In this document: positions 16,718 to 26,785 of the stretch, piece by piece
Position numbering within the stretch: the first letter of the stretch is position 1
Layout: each line of letters starts with the position of its first letter
NCBI RefSeq assembly: GCF_002288365.1
Contig: NZ_CP016782.1
Coordinates: 496,001-560,000 of the forward strand
Reading direction: 5' to 3'
Origin: Candidatus Planktophila limnetica
GTDB taxonomy: Bacteria > Actinomycetota > Actinomycetes > Nanopelagicales > Nanopelagicaceae
Length of the DNA stretch: 64,000 nucleotides
Position numbers and translations under genes: made by a program
Notes under the pieces: generated by a model
Told to the model about the DNA's origin: nothing
The model's input: only the letters and a program-made list of their open reading frames with translations
Databases searched by the model: none

Positions 16718-17947
16718 ATGGAATCAAAGGCACAGATAAGCCTGCAGGTAGGCCAACGCCTCACAGTGGACATAGAAAAAATTGCTCACGGGGGACACTT
16801 CATCGCGCGTCATGAAAGTGAATCGGGTAAGAAGGCTGTGATTTTTGTGCGCCACGCAATTCCTGGCGAAAAAGTTGAGATTGAAATTACAAGTACAAGC
16901 TCAAACTTTATTCGAGCCGATGTAGTCCAAGTAATTACGCCTAGCCCAGATCGAGTTGTTGCCCCCTGTAAATTTGCACATCGCGATGGATGCGGCGGAT
17001 GCGATTTTCAACATATCTCCGCATCTCGCCAACGAACCCTGAAGTCAGAAGTAATCACTGAACAATTTGCACGAATTGCAAAAATTCCAATGACAGTTGA
17101 AGTCGAAGAAGTGGATCAACCGCTTCATTGGCGAACACGGGTCACTGCCACAACAGATCACAATGGAGCCATCGGTTTTTATTCATCCAGAAGCCATCGA
17201 GTGATTTCAGTAGATGAGTGCCTCATAGCCGTGCCTGAGATCGGCATCAAAGAGATGTCCAAGCAAAAACTTTCACCTGATGTGCGTATTGAGATTGCAT
17301 ACTCTTCTGAAGGAGAACGAATGGTTGCTGAAGCACCAAAGAGTGGTGACGGTAAGTTTAGGCAAAATAGTGGACCTGCAGTCCTGCATGAAAAGATCGG
17401 TGATCGCTTACTGCAAGTGAGTCAAAGATCTTTTTGGCAGGGACATAAACGCGCCCCAGAAATATTGGCAGCAGTTGTCAGTGACTTTGCAGAGATCAAA
17501 AATGGAGACCTCGTCCTAGATTTATACGGCGGTGTTGGACTTTTCACCGCTTCTTCTTTGAACGCTGTAGGCAGCCAAGGAAGTATTCATTTGGTTGAAG
17601 GCAGCAAAGATGCAACATCGGATGCTAAAAACAATTTTGCTGGTCAAAGCAATGTACAAATTACAACGGGGGATGTGGCCAAAATAATTACACGCATTCA
17701 AAGCGCCGATGTGGTTATTTTGGATCCACCACGCGAAGGTGCTGGCAAAGATGTTGTGCAGCAATTAGCTCGTATTGGCGCCAGAGGTATTGTCTACGTT
17801 GCCTGCGATCCAGCAGCCTTGGCAAGAGACACTGTTTATCTAGCCGAAAGTGGTTATTCAATGAGAAAGATCCGCGCGTTCGACTTATTTCCTATGACTC
17901 ACCACATCGAATCTGTTGCATTGTTTACCCCAAGTAAGGTATCTTGA
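16718..17947 (+). CDS. TRAM-domain RNA uracil-C5 methyltransferase (TrmA/RlmD family)
   Basis: SAM-dependent enzyme methylating C5 of a uridine in tRNA or 23S rRNA. It has 409 residues: an N-terminal TRAM domain (about 1-65), a cysteine cluster CKFAHRDGCGGC that would bind an iron-sulfur cluster, and a Rossmann methyltransferase domain with DLYGGVGLFT, ILDPPREGAG and the catalytic cysteine in YVACDPAALARD. Whether the target is tRNA U54 or an rRNA uridine cannot be told. Its stop codon lies inside an 18-bp palindrome that probably controls the downstream aconitase gene. Confidence 0.88.
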   Translation: MESKAQISLQVGQRLTVDIEKIAHGGHFIARHESESGKKAVIFVRHAIPGEKVEIEITSTSSNFIRADVVQVITPSPDRVVAPCKFAHRDGCGGCDFQHISASRQRTLKSEVITEQFARIAKIPMTVEVEEVDQPLHWRTRVTATTDHNGAIGFYSSRSHRVISVDECLIAVPEIGIKEMSKQKLSPDVRIEIAYSSEGERMVAEAPKSGDGKFRQNSGPAVLHEKIGDRLLQVSQRSFWQGHKRAPEILAAVVSDFAEIKNGDLVLDLYGGVGLFTASSLNAVGSQGSIHLVEGSKDATSDAKNNFAGQSNVQITTGDVAKIITRIQSADVVILDPPREGAGKDVVQQLARIGARGIVYVACDPAALARDTVYLAESGYSMRKIRAFDLFPMTHHIESVALFTPSKVS

Positions 17948-17957
17948 CGTCAAGATA
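17935..17957 (+). promoter_or_regulatory. candidate acnA promoter with 18-bp perfect palindrome operator
   Basis: TATCTTGACGTCAAGATA (17940-17957) is a perfect palindrome. A -10-like TAAGGT (17935-17940) would place the transcription start near 17947, in the middle of the palindrome, the usual geometry of a repressor site. The regulator is not identified. Confidence 0.6.
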
Positions 17958-17976
17958 GTTTTAGAAGGGAGCGCCC

Positions 17977-20634
17977 GTGAGTTCAAATTCCTTTGATGCC
18001 AAGAGCACATTAAATGTCTCTGGAAAAAATTACGAAATATTTGATATTTCTAAAATCGACGGTGCTAGCTCACTCCCGTTTAGTTTGAAAATACTTCTTG
18101 AAAATCTATTGCGAACCGAAGATGGCGCCAATATTACGGCTGGTCATATCAAAGCATTAGCTCAGTGGGACCCAGCGAGTGAACCTGACACCGAAATTCA
18201 ATTCACTCCAGCTCGCGTTGTTATGCAAGATTTCACCGGCGTGCCTTGCATCGTAGATCTTGCCACAATGCGTGAAGCAATTGTGTCACTAGGCGGGGAT
18301 GCATCCAAAGTTAACCCTCTTGCACCGGCCGAATTAGTTATTGATCACTCCGTCATTGCAGATGTCTTTGGAACCAAAGATGCTTTTGAGAAAAATACAG
18401 ATATTGAATACGAACGAAATCGCGAACGCTACAGATTTTTGCGTTGGGGACAGGGCGCATTTGATGAGTTCAAAGTTGTGCCACCTGGAACTGGAATTGT
18501 TCACCAAGTAAATATTGAATACCTTGCTCGTGTTGTCATGACCAGAAACGTCAATGGAGTCTTGCGCGCTTATCCAGATACAGTTGTTGGAACTGATTCA
18601 CACACAACAATGGTCAATGGACTCGGAGTTCTTGGCTGGGGAGTCGGTGGCATCGAAGCTGAAGCGGCGCTGCTTGGTCAGCCTGTATCAATGCTTATTC
18701 CGCGCGTCGTTGGTTTCAAACTCAGCGGAGCATTGCCGCTTGGAACAACAGCAACAGATTTGGCTCTGACAATTACCGAAATACTTCGCAAGCATGGAGT
18801 TGTAGGAAAATTTGTTGAGTTCTATGGACCGGGAGTTGTTTCGGTTCCAATGGCGAATCGCACAACTATTGGAAACATGAGCCCTGAATACGGATCAACG
18901 TGTGCAATTTTTCCAATTGATGAAGAAACCTTGCGTTACCTCACACTGACAGGTCGTTCCGCCGAGCAAGTAGAACTCGTTGAAAGATATGCAAAACTTC
19001 AGGGACTGTGGCACAACCCAGAAGTTTCTCCTCGCTTCTCAGAAAATATCGAACTTGATCTATCAATGGTGGTTCCATCAATTGCAGGCCCAAAACGTCC
19101 TCAGGATCGAATCTCACTGATCGACTCCAAGAGTGCATTTGAAAATATATTGCCTACATACTTTGGGGATAAAACCAATAAGAACCCAATCGATATTAAG
19201 GTTAAAGAAAAAAGCACCACAATTAAAAATGGTGATGTGGTCATTGCATCGATTACATCGTGCACAAATACTTCAAATCCTTCAGTGATGATTGGCGCGG
19301 CTTTACTTGCCAAAAAGGCTGTGGAAAAGGGACTCTCATCTAAGCCTTGGGTAAAGACAACTTTGGCGCCGGGATCAAAGGTTGTAACTGATTATTACGA
19401 CCGTGCTGGTCTAACTCCTTATATGGAAAAACTTGGATTTAATCTTGTTGGCTATGGCTGCGTAACATGTATTGGTAATTCCGGACCGCTCCCAATTGAA
19501 ATTAGCAAAGCTGTCAATGATCATGATTTAGCTGTCAGTGCAGTTCTTTCAGGAAATAGAAACTTTGAAGGGCGCATCAGCCCTGATGTAAAGATGAATT
19601 ATCTTGCTTCTCCACCACTGGTTGTGGCGTATGCATTGGCTGGAACAATGGATCACGATTTTATTAAGGATTCTTTGGGTAATGACACAGATGGTGAGCC
19701 TGTTTATTTGGCTGACATTTGGCCATCTCCAGAAGAGATTCAAAGCGTGATTGATTCTTCTATATCTTCAGAAATGTTTAGTAAAGATTACGCAAGTGTT
19801 TTTGAAGGTGACCATCGTTGGAAGTCACTCGATACTCCAACAGGAAACATCTTTGAGTGGGATCCAAAGTCAACCTATGTGCGAAAGCCACCTTATTTTG
19901 ATTCAATGCCACCACAACCAACTCCAGTAACAAATATTTCAGGCGCTCGTGTCTTGGCCATTCTGGGGGATTCAGTTACTACTGATCACATTTCACCAGC
20001 AGGAAATATCAGGGGCGATTCACCGGCAGGAAAATACCTTGAAGCAAATGGGGTTGATCGTAAAGACTTCAACTCTTACGGATCTCGTCGCGGAAATCAT
20101 GAAGTAATGATTCGTGGAACTTTTGCAAACATTCGCCTGAAAAACTTATTACTAGATGGTGTTGAAGGTGGCTTCACTCGTAACTTCCTAAAAAATGGCG
20201 AGCAATCAACCATTTATGATGCGTCGATTGATTATCAGAATGCAGGCACGGCATTAGTAATTCTTGCTGGTAAAGAATATGGATCAGGATCCTCCCGAGA
20301 TTGGGCCGCAAAGGGCACAGCACTACTTGGTGTTCGAGCAGTAATTGCCGAAAGTTTTGAACGAATCCATCGCTCCAATCTCATCGGTATGGGTGTTCTG
20401 CCATTGCAATTTATAGATGGCCAAAATGCGGCATCACTTGGTTTACGCGGTGATGAAGTATTTGAATTAACTGGGATTACCGAACTTAATTCTGGGATCA
20501 CTCCTAAGGAAATTACCGTTAAGGCAGGCGATAAAACATTTAGCGCGCGCCTTCGAATTGATACGCCGGGAGAGGCTGATTACTACCGCCACGGTGGAAT
20601 TATGCAGTACGTATTACGTTCACTTCTTGCATAG
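17977..20634 (+). CDS. acnA: aconitate hydratase (aconitase A type)
   Basis: Isomerises citrate to isocitrate in the TCA cycle. It has 885 residues, typical of the AcnA/IRP type. The three cysteines that hold the 4Fe-4S cluster are Cys429 (SCTNTSNP) and Cys495/Cys498 (GCVTC). [11 protein letters not shown] and the C-terminal swivel-domain [12 protein letters not shown] are also clear. The GTG start has GAAGGGAG about 6 bases upstream, so unlike many neighbours it is translated from a leadered mRNA. The palindrome just upstream suggests repression, as aconitase often is in actinobacteria. Confidence 0.96.
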   Translation: MSSNSFDAKSTLNVSGKNYEIFDISKIDGASSLPFSLKILLENLLRTEDGANITAGHIKALAQWDPASEPDTEIQFTPARVVMQDFTGVPCIVDLATMREAIVSLGGDASKVNPLAPAELVIDHSVIADVFGTKDAFEKNTDIEYERNRERYRFLRWGQGAFDEFKVVPPGTGIVHQVNIEYLARVVMTRNVNGVLRAYPDTVVGTDSHTTMVNGLGVLGWGVGGIEAEAALLGQPVSMLIPRVVGFKLSGALPLGTTATDLALTITEILRKHGVVGKFVEFYGPGVVSVPMANRTTIGNMSPEYGSTCAIFPIDEETLRYLTLTGRSAEQVELVERYAKLQGLWHNPEVSPRFSENIELDLSMVVPSIAGPKRPQDRISLIDSKSAFENILPTYFGDKTNKNPIDIKVKEKSTTIKNGDVVIASITSCTNTSNPSVMIGAALLAKKAVEKGLSSKPWVKTTLAPGSKVVTDYYDRAGLTPYMEKLGFNLVGYGCVTCIGNSGPLPIEISKAVNDHDLAVSAVLSGNRNFEGRISPDVKMNYLASPPLVVAYALAGTMDHDFIKDSLGNDTDGEPVYLADIWPSPEEIQSVIDSSISSEMFSKDYASVFEGDHRWKSLDTPTGNIFEWDPKSTYVRKPPYFDSMPPQPTPVTNISGARVLAILGDSVTTDHISPAGNIRGDSPAGKYLEANGVDRKDFNSYGSRRGNHEVMIRGTFANIRLKNLLLDGVEGGFTRNFLKNGEQSTIYDASIDYQNAGTALVILAGKEYGSGSSRDWAAKGTALLGVRAVIAESFERIHRSNLIGMGVLPLQFIDGQNAASLGLRGDEVFELTGITELNSGITPKEITVKAGDKTFSARLRIDTPGEADYYRHGGIMQYVLRSLLA

Positions 20635-20658
20635 TGTGCTAATTCCGGCCTGGCGTTC

Positions 20659-20664
20659 TAGAAT
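20659..20664 (+). promoter_or_regulatory. -10 element TAGAAT, leaderless promoter of dxs
   Basis: TAGAAT is followed by 6 bases and GTG 20671. It lies in the 36-bp gap after acnA, so dxs can be transcribed independently. Confidence 0.6.
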
Positions 20665-20670
20665 GACGAT

Positions 20671-22590
20671 GTGATCTCTGATATCAATTCGCCTAAGGAT
20701 TTAGAGCGTCTAAATCACGCTGAGTTAGAGGCCCTTGCCGCGGAGATCCGTTCTTTTTTGATTGAAAAAGTTACTAAAACTGGTGGTCACCTTGGCCCAA
20801 ATTTGGGTGTTGTTGAATTAACGATTGCAATTCATAGAATTTTCGAATCTCCCAAAGATGTGATTCTTTTCGACACTGGCCACCAAAGTTATGTGCACAA
20901 AATTCTTACCGGCCGCAGTGAAGGTTTTGATTTACTTCGCCAACGAGGTGGCTTAGCTGGATACCCAAATAGATCCGAAAGTGTTCACGACGTTATTGAA
21001 AATTCCCATGCATCAACAGCTCTTTCGTGGGGCGATGGAATTTCTCGCGGATTTAGCCTCAGCGATCAAGCCGATCGCTCTGTTGTAGTCGTGGTCGGCG
21101 ATGGCGCACTCACAGGCGGAATGTCATGGGAGGCTTTAAACAACATTGCTGCATCGAAAACTCAAAAACTAGTAATTGTTGTCAATGATAACGAGCGTTC
21201 ATATTCACCAACTATCGGCGGATTAGCGACATACCTTTCTACATTGCGCGCTACTCGCGGATATGAAAAATTCTTAGACTGGGGCAAAGAAGTTCTTGCT
21301 CGCACACCCGTTGTTGGTGGGCCGATTTATGACACATTGCATGGAATGAAAAAGGGAATAAAAGACATAGTTGCGCCACAAGGAATGTTTGAAGATTTAG
21401 GCTTGAAATATTTAGGACCTTTTGATGGCCATGACATTGAAGCAATGGAGAAGGCTTTAATTAAAGCCAAGGAGTTTGGTGGACCAATCTTGGTCCACGC
21501 AATCACTGAAAAGGGTCGCGGCTATGCACCGGCGATTGAAGATGAGGCAGAGAAGTTTCATGCAGTTGGAATCGTTGATGCTGAAACCGGATTACCTGTA
21601 AAGAAGAGTTCGGCCTCTTGGACAAGTATTTTCTCTAATGAATTAGTTGAAATTGGTCGAGAGCGAAAAGATATCGTTGCAATAACTGCTGCAATGCTTG
21701 GTCCAACTGGATTAGACAAGTTTCAAAAAGAGTTTCCAGAGCGCACAATTGATGTTGGAATCGCCGAACAGCACGCTGTGACAAGTGCTGCAGGATTAGC
21801 CTTTGCAGGAATGCATCCTGTTGTTGCTGTCTACGCCACTTTTCTAAACCGAGCATTTGATCAAATGCTCCTAGATGTTGCACTGCATAAGGCTGGCGTT
21901 ACTTTCGTACTAGATCGCGCCGGTGTAACTGGAGATGATGGTCCCTCACATAATGGAATTTGGGACTTGGCACTTACTGGGATTGTTCCAACATTGCGCG
22001 TTGCCGCTCCTCGAGATGGCGCGCGAGTAAAAGAGACACTTCGCGAAGCCGTAGAAGTAAGTGATGCACCGACTCTTCTTCGTTTTCCTAAGGGCGCAGT
22101 TGTTGCCGATATTCCGGCCTTTGAACGTCGCGACGGAATTGATGTTTTATACCGTGGGGAGAGTGCAGATGTGCTTCTCATCAGTATCGGTGCGATGGCA
22201 AATATCTCAGTGGAGGCAGCTTCACAGGCTTATCGCGAAGGTGTTGGCGTAACAGTTATTGATCCACGATGGGTAAAGCCATTGCCGCAATCGCTAGTAA
22301 CAATGGCGCAGCGCTATAAGAGTGTTGTTGTGCTTGAAGATGGAATTAAACATGGTGGCATTGCCAGCACGGTTTCAGAAATGTTTAGAGATGCGAATTT
22401 GCAAGTTCCGATTCATTCCATCGGAGTCCCACTCGAATTTTTGGAACACTCTAAGCGCGATCAAGTTTTACAAGACCTCGGAATTACTGCGCAAAATATT
22501 ACGCGTTCAATCGTGGAGTGGAGCAGTTCCCTTAAGGAAGGGATGCAATTCCCGGCTGATGAAAACGTTTCGCGCACACAGCTTCGCTAA
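20671..22590 (+). CDS. dxs: 1-deoxy-D-xylulose-5-phosphate synthase
   Basis: Thiamine-diphosphate enzyme condensing pyruvate and glyceraldehyde 3-phosphate, the first step of the MEP isoprenoid pathway. It has 639 residues in the usual three transketolase-like domains. [16 protein letters not shown] carries the ThDP/Mg motif, followed by [13 protein letters not shown] and, in the second half, [15 protein letters not shown]. The GTG start is set by the -10 element 6 bases upstream. Its last 59 bp overlap the 3' end of the convergent fadB gene, which is unusual for two well-conserved genes. Confidence 0.96.
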   Translation: MISDINSPKDLERLNHAELEALAAEIRSFLIEKVTKTGGHLGPNLGVVELTIAIHRIFESPKDVILFDTGHQSYVHKILTGRSEGFDLLRQRGGLAGYPNRSESVHDVIENSHASTALSWGDGISRGFSLSDQADRSVVVVVGDGALTGGMSWEALNNIAASKTQKLVIVVNDNERSYSPTIGGLATYLSTLRATRGYEKFLDWGKEVLARTPVVGGPIYDTLHGMKKGIKDIVAPQGMFEDLGLKYLGPFDGHDIEAMEKALIKAKEFGGPILVHAITEKGRGYAPAIEDEAEKFHAVGIVDAETGLPVKKSSASWTSIFSNELVEIGRERKDIVAITAAMLGPTGLDKFQKEFPERTIDVGIAEQHAVTSAAGLAFAGMHPVVAVYATFLNRAFDQMLLDVALHKAGVTFVLDRAGVTGDDGPSHNGIWDLALTGIVPTLRVAAPRDGARVKETLREAVEVSDAPTLLRFPKGAVVADIPAFERRDGIDVLYRGESADVLLISIGAMANISVEAASQAYREGVGVTVIDPRWVKPLPQSLVTMAQRYKSVVVLEDGIKHGGIASTVSEMFRDANLQVPIHSIGVPLEFLEHSKRDQVLQDLGITAQNITRSIVEWSSSLKEGMQFPADENVSRTQLR

Positions 22591-24646
22591 TTCCTTCACG
22601 ATCTAAGTACGGCAATATTCCACCTAGATGCATAGGCCAACCAGCGCCGAGTAACATGCATAAATCAATCTCTGCAGGAGTTGCTACGACACCTTCATCG
22701 AGCATCATGCGTGCCTCCTCTGCAAGTGCTGTCAGTGCACGGGAGCGAACTTCTTCGGCAGTTGATGCTTTGTTGCCAGCGACAATAAGTGCAACTGCTT
22801 CTGGATTTGCAACAAAGGCGCCCTTGTCATCTTTAATATAGAACGTACGAATACCGCCCTTGACCATTGCTTGCATAGTTGGTGAAATTTTGTAACGTGG
22901 TCCGAGGTTTTTATTGAGGGTCTCTGAAACATGTAGAGCAACACCTGGACCAACAAGACCAAGTAATTCAAATGGAGACATAGGAAAACCAATTGATCGC
23001 ATGGCATTATCGGCAATTTCTGGGGGAGTGCCTTCATCCATTGCATCTGTGATTTCGCCCATGAAACGAGTAAGCAAACGATTGACCACAAAACCTGGAG
23101 CATCTTTAGTGATAACCATCGTCTTCTTTAACTCTTTACCAACAGTAACCGCTGTTGCAGTAGTTGCATCATCAGTGTGTTCTGTGCGCGCAACTTCTAG
23201 CAGCGGCATGATTGCCACTGGATTAAAGAAGTGAAAGCCAACTACTCGTTCAGGATTCTTAAGTCCCTGACTCATGGCTTGCACAGAAAGCGATGAAGTA
23301 TTAGTTGCTAGAACACACTCAGGTGAAACTATATTTTCTAGTTTCTTAAATAACTCTTGCTTGAGTGAGAGTTCTTCAAAGATAGCCTCAATCACAAAAT
23401 CGCATCCTGCAAATACGCTTTGATCAGCAGAGCCAGAGACAAGTGCTGAAAGGCGATCGGCACTCTCTTTCGACATGCGTCGTTTCTCAACGAGTTTTGC
23501 TAACTCTGCGTGGACCCAGGCAACTCCTTTGTCTGCACGCGCTTGATCAATATCTGTCATCACAACAGGACATTTAAGATTTCGAACAAATAAGAGTGCA
23601 AGTTGTGAAGCCATTAATCCGGCCCCAACAACGCCTACCTTTGTCACTTTGCGACCAAGAGCAGGCTTAGGTGCACCCTCTACTTTTTTACGCTTCTTTT
23701 GAATCAAGTTAAATGCATATAAAGAGGCGCGCAGTGGATCTGCCATGGTCAAATCTGCAAGTGCTTGATCTTCGGCATCAAATCCGCTTGAACGTGTCGC
23801 AGTTTTTGACTCTGCGATAAGTTTTAGTGCGCGAGTAGGGGCTGCAATTTCTGCACCTCCATATTTTTTAAGAGCCGCAGCCCGGCCAGTCGCCAATGCG
23901 CTATCCCATGCCGGATCATTACTGAAATCTTTTCGTTCAATTTTTGTGGCGCCACTTAAGACAGAAGCAGCAAAGGCCACAGATTTTTCGAGGAAGTCTG
24001 CTGGTTCATAGACCGCGTCAACAACACCTAATGTCAGAGCATCCTTTGCTTTCATCATTGTGTTGTTATTTAGAGCATTGAGCATGATGACTTGAACAGC
24101 TTTTTCAGGACCGATGAGTTGAGGAAGAAGTGTTGCACCACCCCAACCAGGAACTAGTCCAAGGAAAACCTCTGGCAAACCGGTAAAGGCCGTGGAGGAG
24201 AGAGTTCTGTAATTGCAGTGAAGACCAACTTCTAATCCACCACCGAGTGCTAAACCATTGATAAATGAAAATGTTGGGATTTCAATTTCGCCGAGTCGAC
24301 GAAAGACATCGTGACCTAATTTTCCGATTGCTAGTGATTGCTCACGCTTGCTCAGAAATGCAAGTGCAGATAGATCCGCTCCTGCGGCAAATATAAATGG
24401 CTTGCCAGTAATTGCTATGGCAGCAGGCGCCGTTGCTATAGCTGCACTTATTGAAGCGTTGAGAGCTGCAAGAGACTTTGCACCAAATGTGTTTGGGCGC
24501 GTGTGATCTAAACCGTTATCTAAAGTAATAAGTGCCAATGTGCCTTTAAATCCAAATGGAGTTAAATCAATGGGGCGAAGGAGTGCCTGAGTAATAACTT
24601 CTTCTGGAGCACCCTCTGGAAGTGTGAGATCTGTAGATGTGCTCAT
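22532..24646 (-). CDS. fadB: fatty-acid oxidation multifunctional protein (enoyl-CoA hydratase / 3-hydroxyacyl-CoA dehydrogenase)
   Basis: Carries two beta-oxidation steps. It has 704 residues: a crotonase domain (about 25-300) with both catalytic Glu (GGGLEVG and GLPEVFLG), then an NAD-binding 3-hydroxyacyl-CoA dehydrogenase domain starting at [11 protein letters not shown], with HFFNPV and the C-terminal helical domain. The reading frame is open upstream, but ATG 24646 (MSTSTDLTL) is chosen because it overlaps the thiolase stop as TAATG. It thus forms the usual fadA-fadB pair. Its 3' end runs 59 bp into the dxs coding sequence. Confidence 0.94.
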   Translation of the reverse strand: MSTSTDLTLPEGAPEEVITQALLRPIDLTPFGFKGTLALITLDNGLDHTRPNTFGAKSLAALNASISAAIATAPAAIAITGKPFIFAAGADLSALAFLSKREQSLAIGKLGHDVFRRLGEIEIPTFSFINGLALGGGLEVGLHCNYRTLSSTAFTGLPEVFLGLVPGWGGATLLPQLIGPEKAVQVIMLNALNNNTMMKAKDALTLGVVDAVYEPADFLEKSVAFAASVLSGATKIERKDFSNDPAWDSALATGRAAALKKYGGAEIAAPTRALKLIAESKTATRSSGFDAEDQALADLTMADPLRASLYAFNLIQKKRKKVEGAPKPALGRKVTKVGVVGAGLMASQLALLFVRNLKCPVVMTDIDQARADKGVAWVHAELAKLVEKRRMSKESADRLSALVSGSADQSVFAGCDFVIEAIFEELSLKQELFKKLENIVSPECVLATNTSSLSVQAMSQGLKNPERVVGFHFFNPVAIMPLLEVARTEHTDDATTATAVTVGKELKKTMVITKDAPGFVVNRLLTRFMGEITDAMDEGTPPEIADNAMRSIGFPMSPFELLGLVGPGVALHVSETLNKNLGPRYKISPTMQAMVKGGIRTFYIKDDKGAFVANPEAVALIVAGNKASTAEEVRSRALTALAEEARMMLDEGVVATPAEIDLCMLLGAGWPMHLGGILPYLDREGISEAVCAKRFHQPGIASLP

Positions 24647-25836
24647 TACTTTGCACCCTTCGTAAAGTGTGGGTTTTCCCAAATAATTGTTCCGCCCATA
24701 CCAAGGCCAATGCACATAGTTGTTATGCCATAACGCACCTCAGGATGCTCTTCAAAACCACGCGCTAAATTAAGTGCAAGACGAACACCAGAGGATGCAA
24801 GTGGATGGCCAACGGCAATTGCGCCACCAACTGGATTTACTCGAGGATCATCATCTGCAATTCCAAAGTGATCAAGGAAAGCTAGAACCTGAACTGCGAA
24901 TGCTTCATTAATTTCAAAGAGGCCGATATCGGCAATTGTTAAGCCGGCTTTTTTAAGTGCTTTCTCAGTTGCAGGAACTGGTCCGTAACCCATTACTTCT
25001 GGTTCTACGCCAGCGAATGCAAAAGTTACCAAGCGGGCTTTAATAGAAAGTCCTTTTTCTTTTGCAAAATCTTCACTAGCCAAGAGTGAAACCGTCGCGC
25101 CATCATTTAAACCCGCAGCATTTCCGGCAGTAACTCGACCAGCTGGGCGAAATGGTGTTTTAAGCGCTGCAAGTGCTTCCATAGTTGTGCCCGGGCGTGG
25201 TGGTTCATCAACTGTTGCAATTGACCAACCGAGCTCAGGATTTCGTGTGGCAGTGGGAATCAAATCTTTTTGTATTTTCCCTGCCGCGTATGCTTTCGCA
25301 GTTTTTTCTTGAGAACCAAGTGCATATCTATCTGCACGCTCTTTAGTAATTGCAGGGAAGCGATCGTGTAAACGCTCTGCAGTATTTCCCATAGCAAGTG
25401 CATCTTGTTCAACAATTTTTTCTGCAAGATAACGTGGATTTGGATCCATACCTTCACCCATTGGGTGATTTCCCATATGTTCCACACCGCCTGCGATGCC
25501 GACGTCGTAGGCTCCCATTGCAATTGATCCAGCAATAGTTGTCATTGCAGTAAGCGCACCAGCGCACCAGCGATCAATTGAATAACCAGGAACCGAATTT
25601 GGTAATCCAGCTAGAAGAGTTGCGCTTCGACCAATGTTCATTCCTTGATCGCCACTTTGAGTTGCAGCAGCAATTGCAACATCATCAATATCTGTTGGAG
25701 CAATCTTTGGATTGCGCTCTAGTAGCCCTCGCATCGCACGAACGATCAAATCATCAGCGCGTGTGCCGGCGTACAAACTGCCAGCTTTTCCAAATGGAGT
25801 ACGTACGGCATCGACTAAAACCACTGAACGTGACAT
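24646..25836 (-). CDS. fadA: acetyl-CoA acyltransferase (3-ketoacyl-CoA thiolase)
   Basis: Thiolase that cleaves 3-ketoacyl-CoA to acetyl-CoA and a shortened acyl-CoA. It has 396 residues. The acylated cysteine is in DRWCAGALTAM, the His of NEAFAVQ is present, and GGAIAVGHPLASSG and CIGLGMGG carry the C-terminal His and Cys. The start ATG has GAAAGAAG 6 bases upstream, and TAACCT on this strand about 40 bp upstream could be the -10 element. fadA and fadB form one operon. Confidence 0.95.
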   Translation of the reverse strand: MSRSVVLVDAVRTPFGKAGSLYAGTRADDLIVRAMRGLLERNPKIAPTDIDDVAIAAATQSGDQGMNIGRSATLLAGLPNSVPGYSIDRWCAGALTAMTTIAGSIAMGAYDVGIAGGVEHMGNHPMGEGMDPNPRYLAEKIVEQDALAMGNTAERLHDRFPAITKERADRYALGSQEKTAKAYAAGKIQKDLIPTATRNPELGWSIATVDEPPRPGTTMEALAALKTPFRPAGRVTAGNAAGLNDGATVSLLASEDFAKEKGLSIKARLVTFAFAGVEPEVMGYGPVPATEKALKKAGLTIADIGLFEINEAFAVQVLAFLDHFGIADDDPRVNPVGGAIAVGHPLASSGVRLALNLARGFEEHPEVRYGITTMCIGLGMGGTIIWENPHFTKGAK

Positions 25837-25907
25837 CTAAGACTTCTTTCTATGGCTCCTGTATGAGGTGCTCATAGGTTACTCGTCAGTAGCCAAAAGT
25901 AAAAGAA

Positions 25908-26732
25908 CTACGCTGAAATTAGTTCTTTCTTTGAGACTCGAGCGGGCTTGAGATAGAGCCACAAAATGACTGCGATGTAGGCACCGGCTACAAGGAATTG
26001 CAACCATGACGTGGTGGTATCAAATCCAATGGAGCCTGCAAGAACGGTGGCCAGAATTGAATCTTTTGCCATCCAACTTGTGACATCCCAAATAAATGAC
26101 TCAGCCCCAGGAAGCCAGCCCAACTCTTGATACTCGTGAATGCCATAGGAGAGAACTCCTGCTGCAACAACTACCAATGCGGTTCCAGTGATCTGGAAAA
26201 ATTTGCTCAAATTGATTTTGACCGAACGGTTATAAATTAAATAACCGAGTGCAACTGCTAAGGCAAGGCCAAGAATTAATCCGATAGTGGCAGATGATGC
26301 AGCCCCAACGGTTTTAAAGTTTGTATAGATAAATAACGCTGTTTCTAGGCCTTCGCGAACAACGGCTACAAAGGCAGTAACGGCAATAGCTAATGATCCG
26401 GCTCCAACGGCTGAATCAACTTTTCCGTGAAGTTCATCGCGCAAACCACGTGCTGCTCGCTTCATCCAAAAAATCATCCATGTAACGAAACCAACTGCTA
26501 AGAAAGAAGTTGTGCCAGCAAAGAACTCTTCACCGCGAGGGCTTAGTTCTGCAGATGTGAATGAGAGAAAACCACCGAGTGCCAAACTTGCAGCAATTGC
26601 TAGGCCCACGCCAACCCACAGTGGAGTAAGCAAGTGATTGCGACCAGTTTTTACAAGGTAGGCAACAAGGATTCCAATGATGAGGGCGGCTTCTAGCCCC
26701 TCACGTAGCGCGATAAGAAATGTACTTAACAT
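25908..26732 (-). CDS. FTR1/EfeU-family iron permease
   Basis: High-affinity iron transporter of the inner membrane, 274 residues with about 7 helices. The two REGLE iron-binding motifs that define the family are at residues 10-14 (ALREGLEAAL) and 126-130 (VVREGLETAL). EfeU normally works with periplasmic EfeO and peroxidase EfeB; neither gene is adjacent. The start ATG 26732 is preceded by TAGATT 6 bases upstream on the minus strand. Confidence 0.92.
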   Translation of the reverse strand: MLSTFLIALREGLEAALIIGILVAYLVKTGRNHLLTPLWVGVGLAIAASLALGGFLSFTSAELSPRGEEFFAGTTSFLAVGFVTWMIFWMKRAARGLRDELHGKVDSAVGAGSLAIAVTAFVAVVREGLETALFIYTNFKTVGAASSATIGLILGLALAVALGYLIYNRSVKINLSKFFQITGTALVVVAAGVLSYGIHEYQELGWLPGAESFIWDVTSWMAKDSILATVLAGSIGFDTTTSWLQFLVAGAYIAVILWLYLKPARVSKKELISA

Positions 26733-26738
26733 GGCAAT

Positions 26739-26744
26739 AATCTA
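26739..26744 (-). promoter_or_regulatory. -10 element TAGATT, leaderless promoter of the iron permease
   Basis: On the minus strand TAGATT ends 6 bases before ATG 26732. The adjacent hairpin at 26758-26785 would cover the -35 region. Confidence 0.6.
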
Positions 26745-26757
26745 GAACGATGTGGCG

Positions 26758-26785
26758 ATTTACGCAACTCAAACGTTGCGTAAAT
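26758..26785. repeat. perfect 11-bp inverted repeat between rnd and the iron permease
   Basis: ATTTACGCAAC and GTTGCGTAAAT enclose a 6-base loop. There is no T-run on either side, so a rho-independent terminator is doubtful. It abuts the ribonuclease D stop and covers the -35 position of the iron-permease promoter, so an operator is equally possible. No similarity to a known iron box was noticed. Confidence 0.6.

Noticed and set aside
24647-24715. Upstream extension of FadB
   Set aside because: The extra residues overlap the thiolase 3' end in another frame; the TAATG junction gives a natural start.
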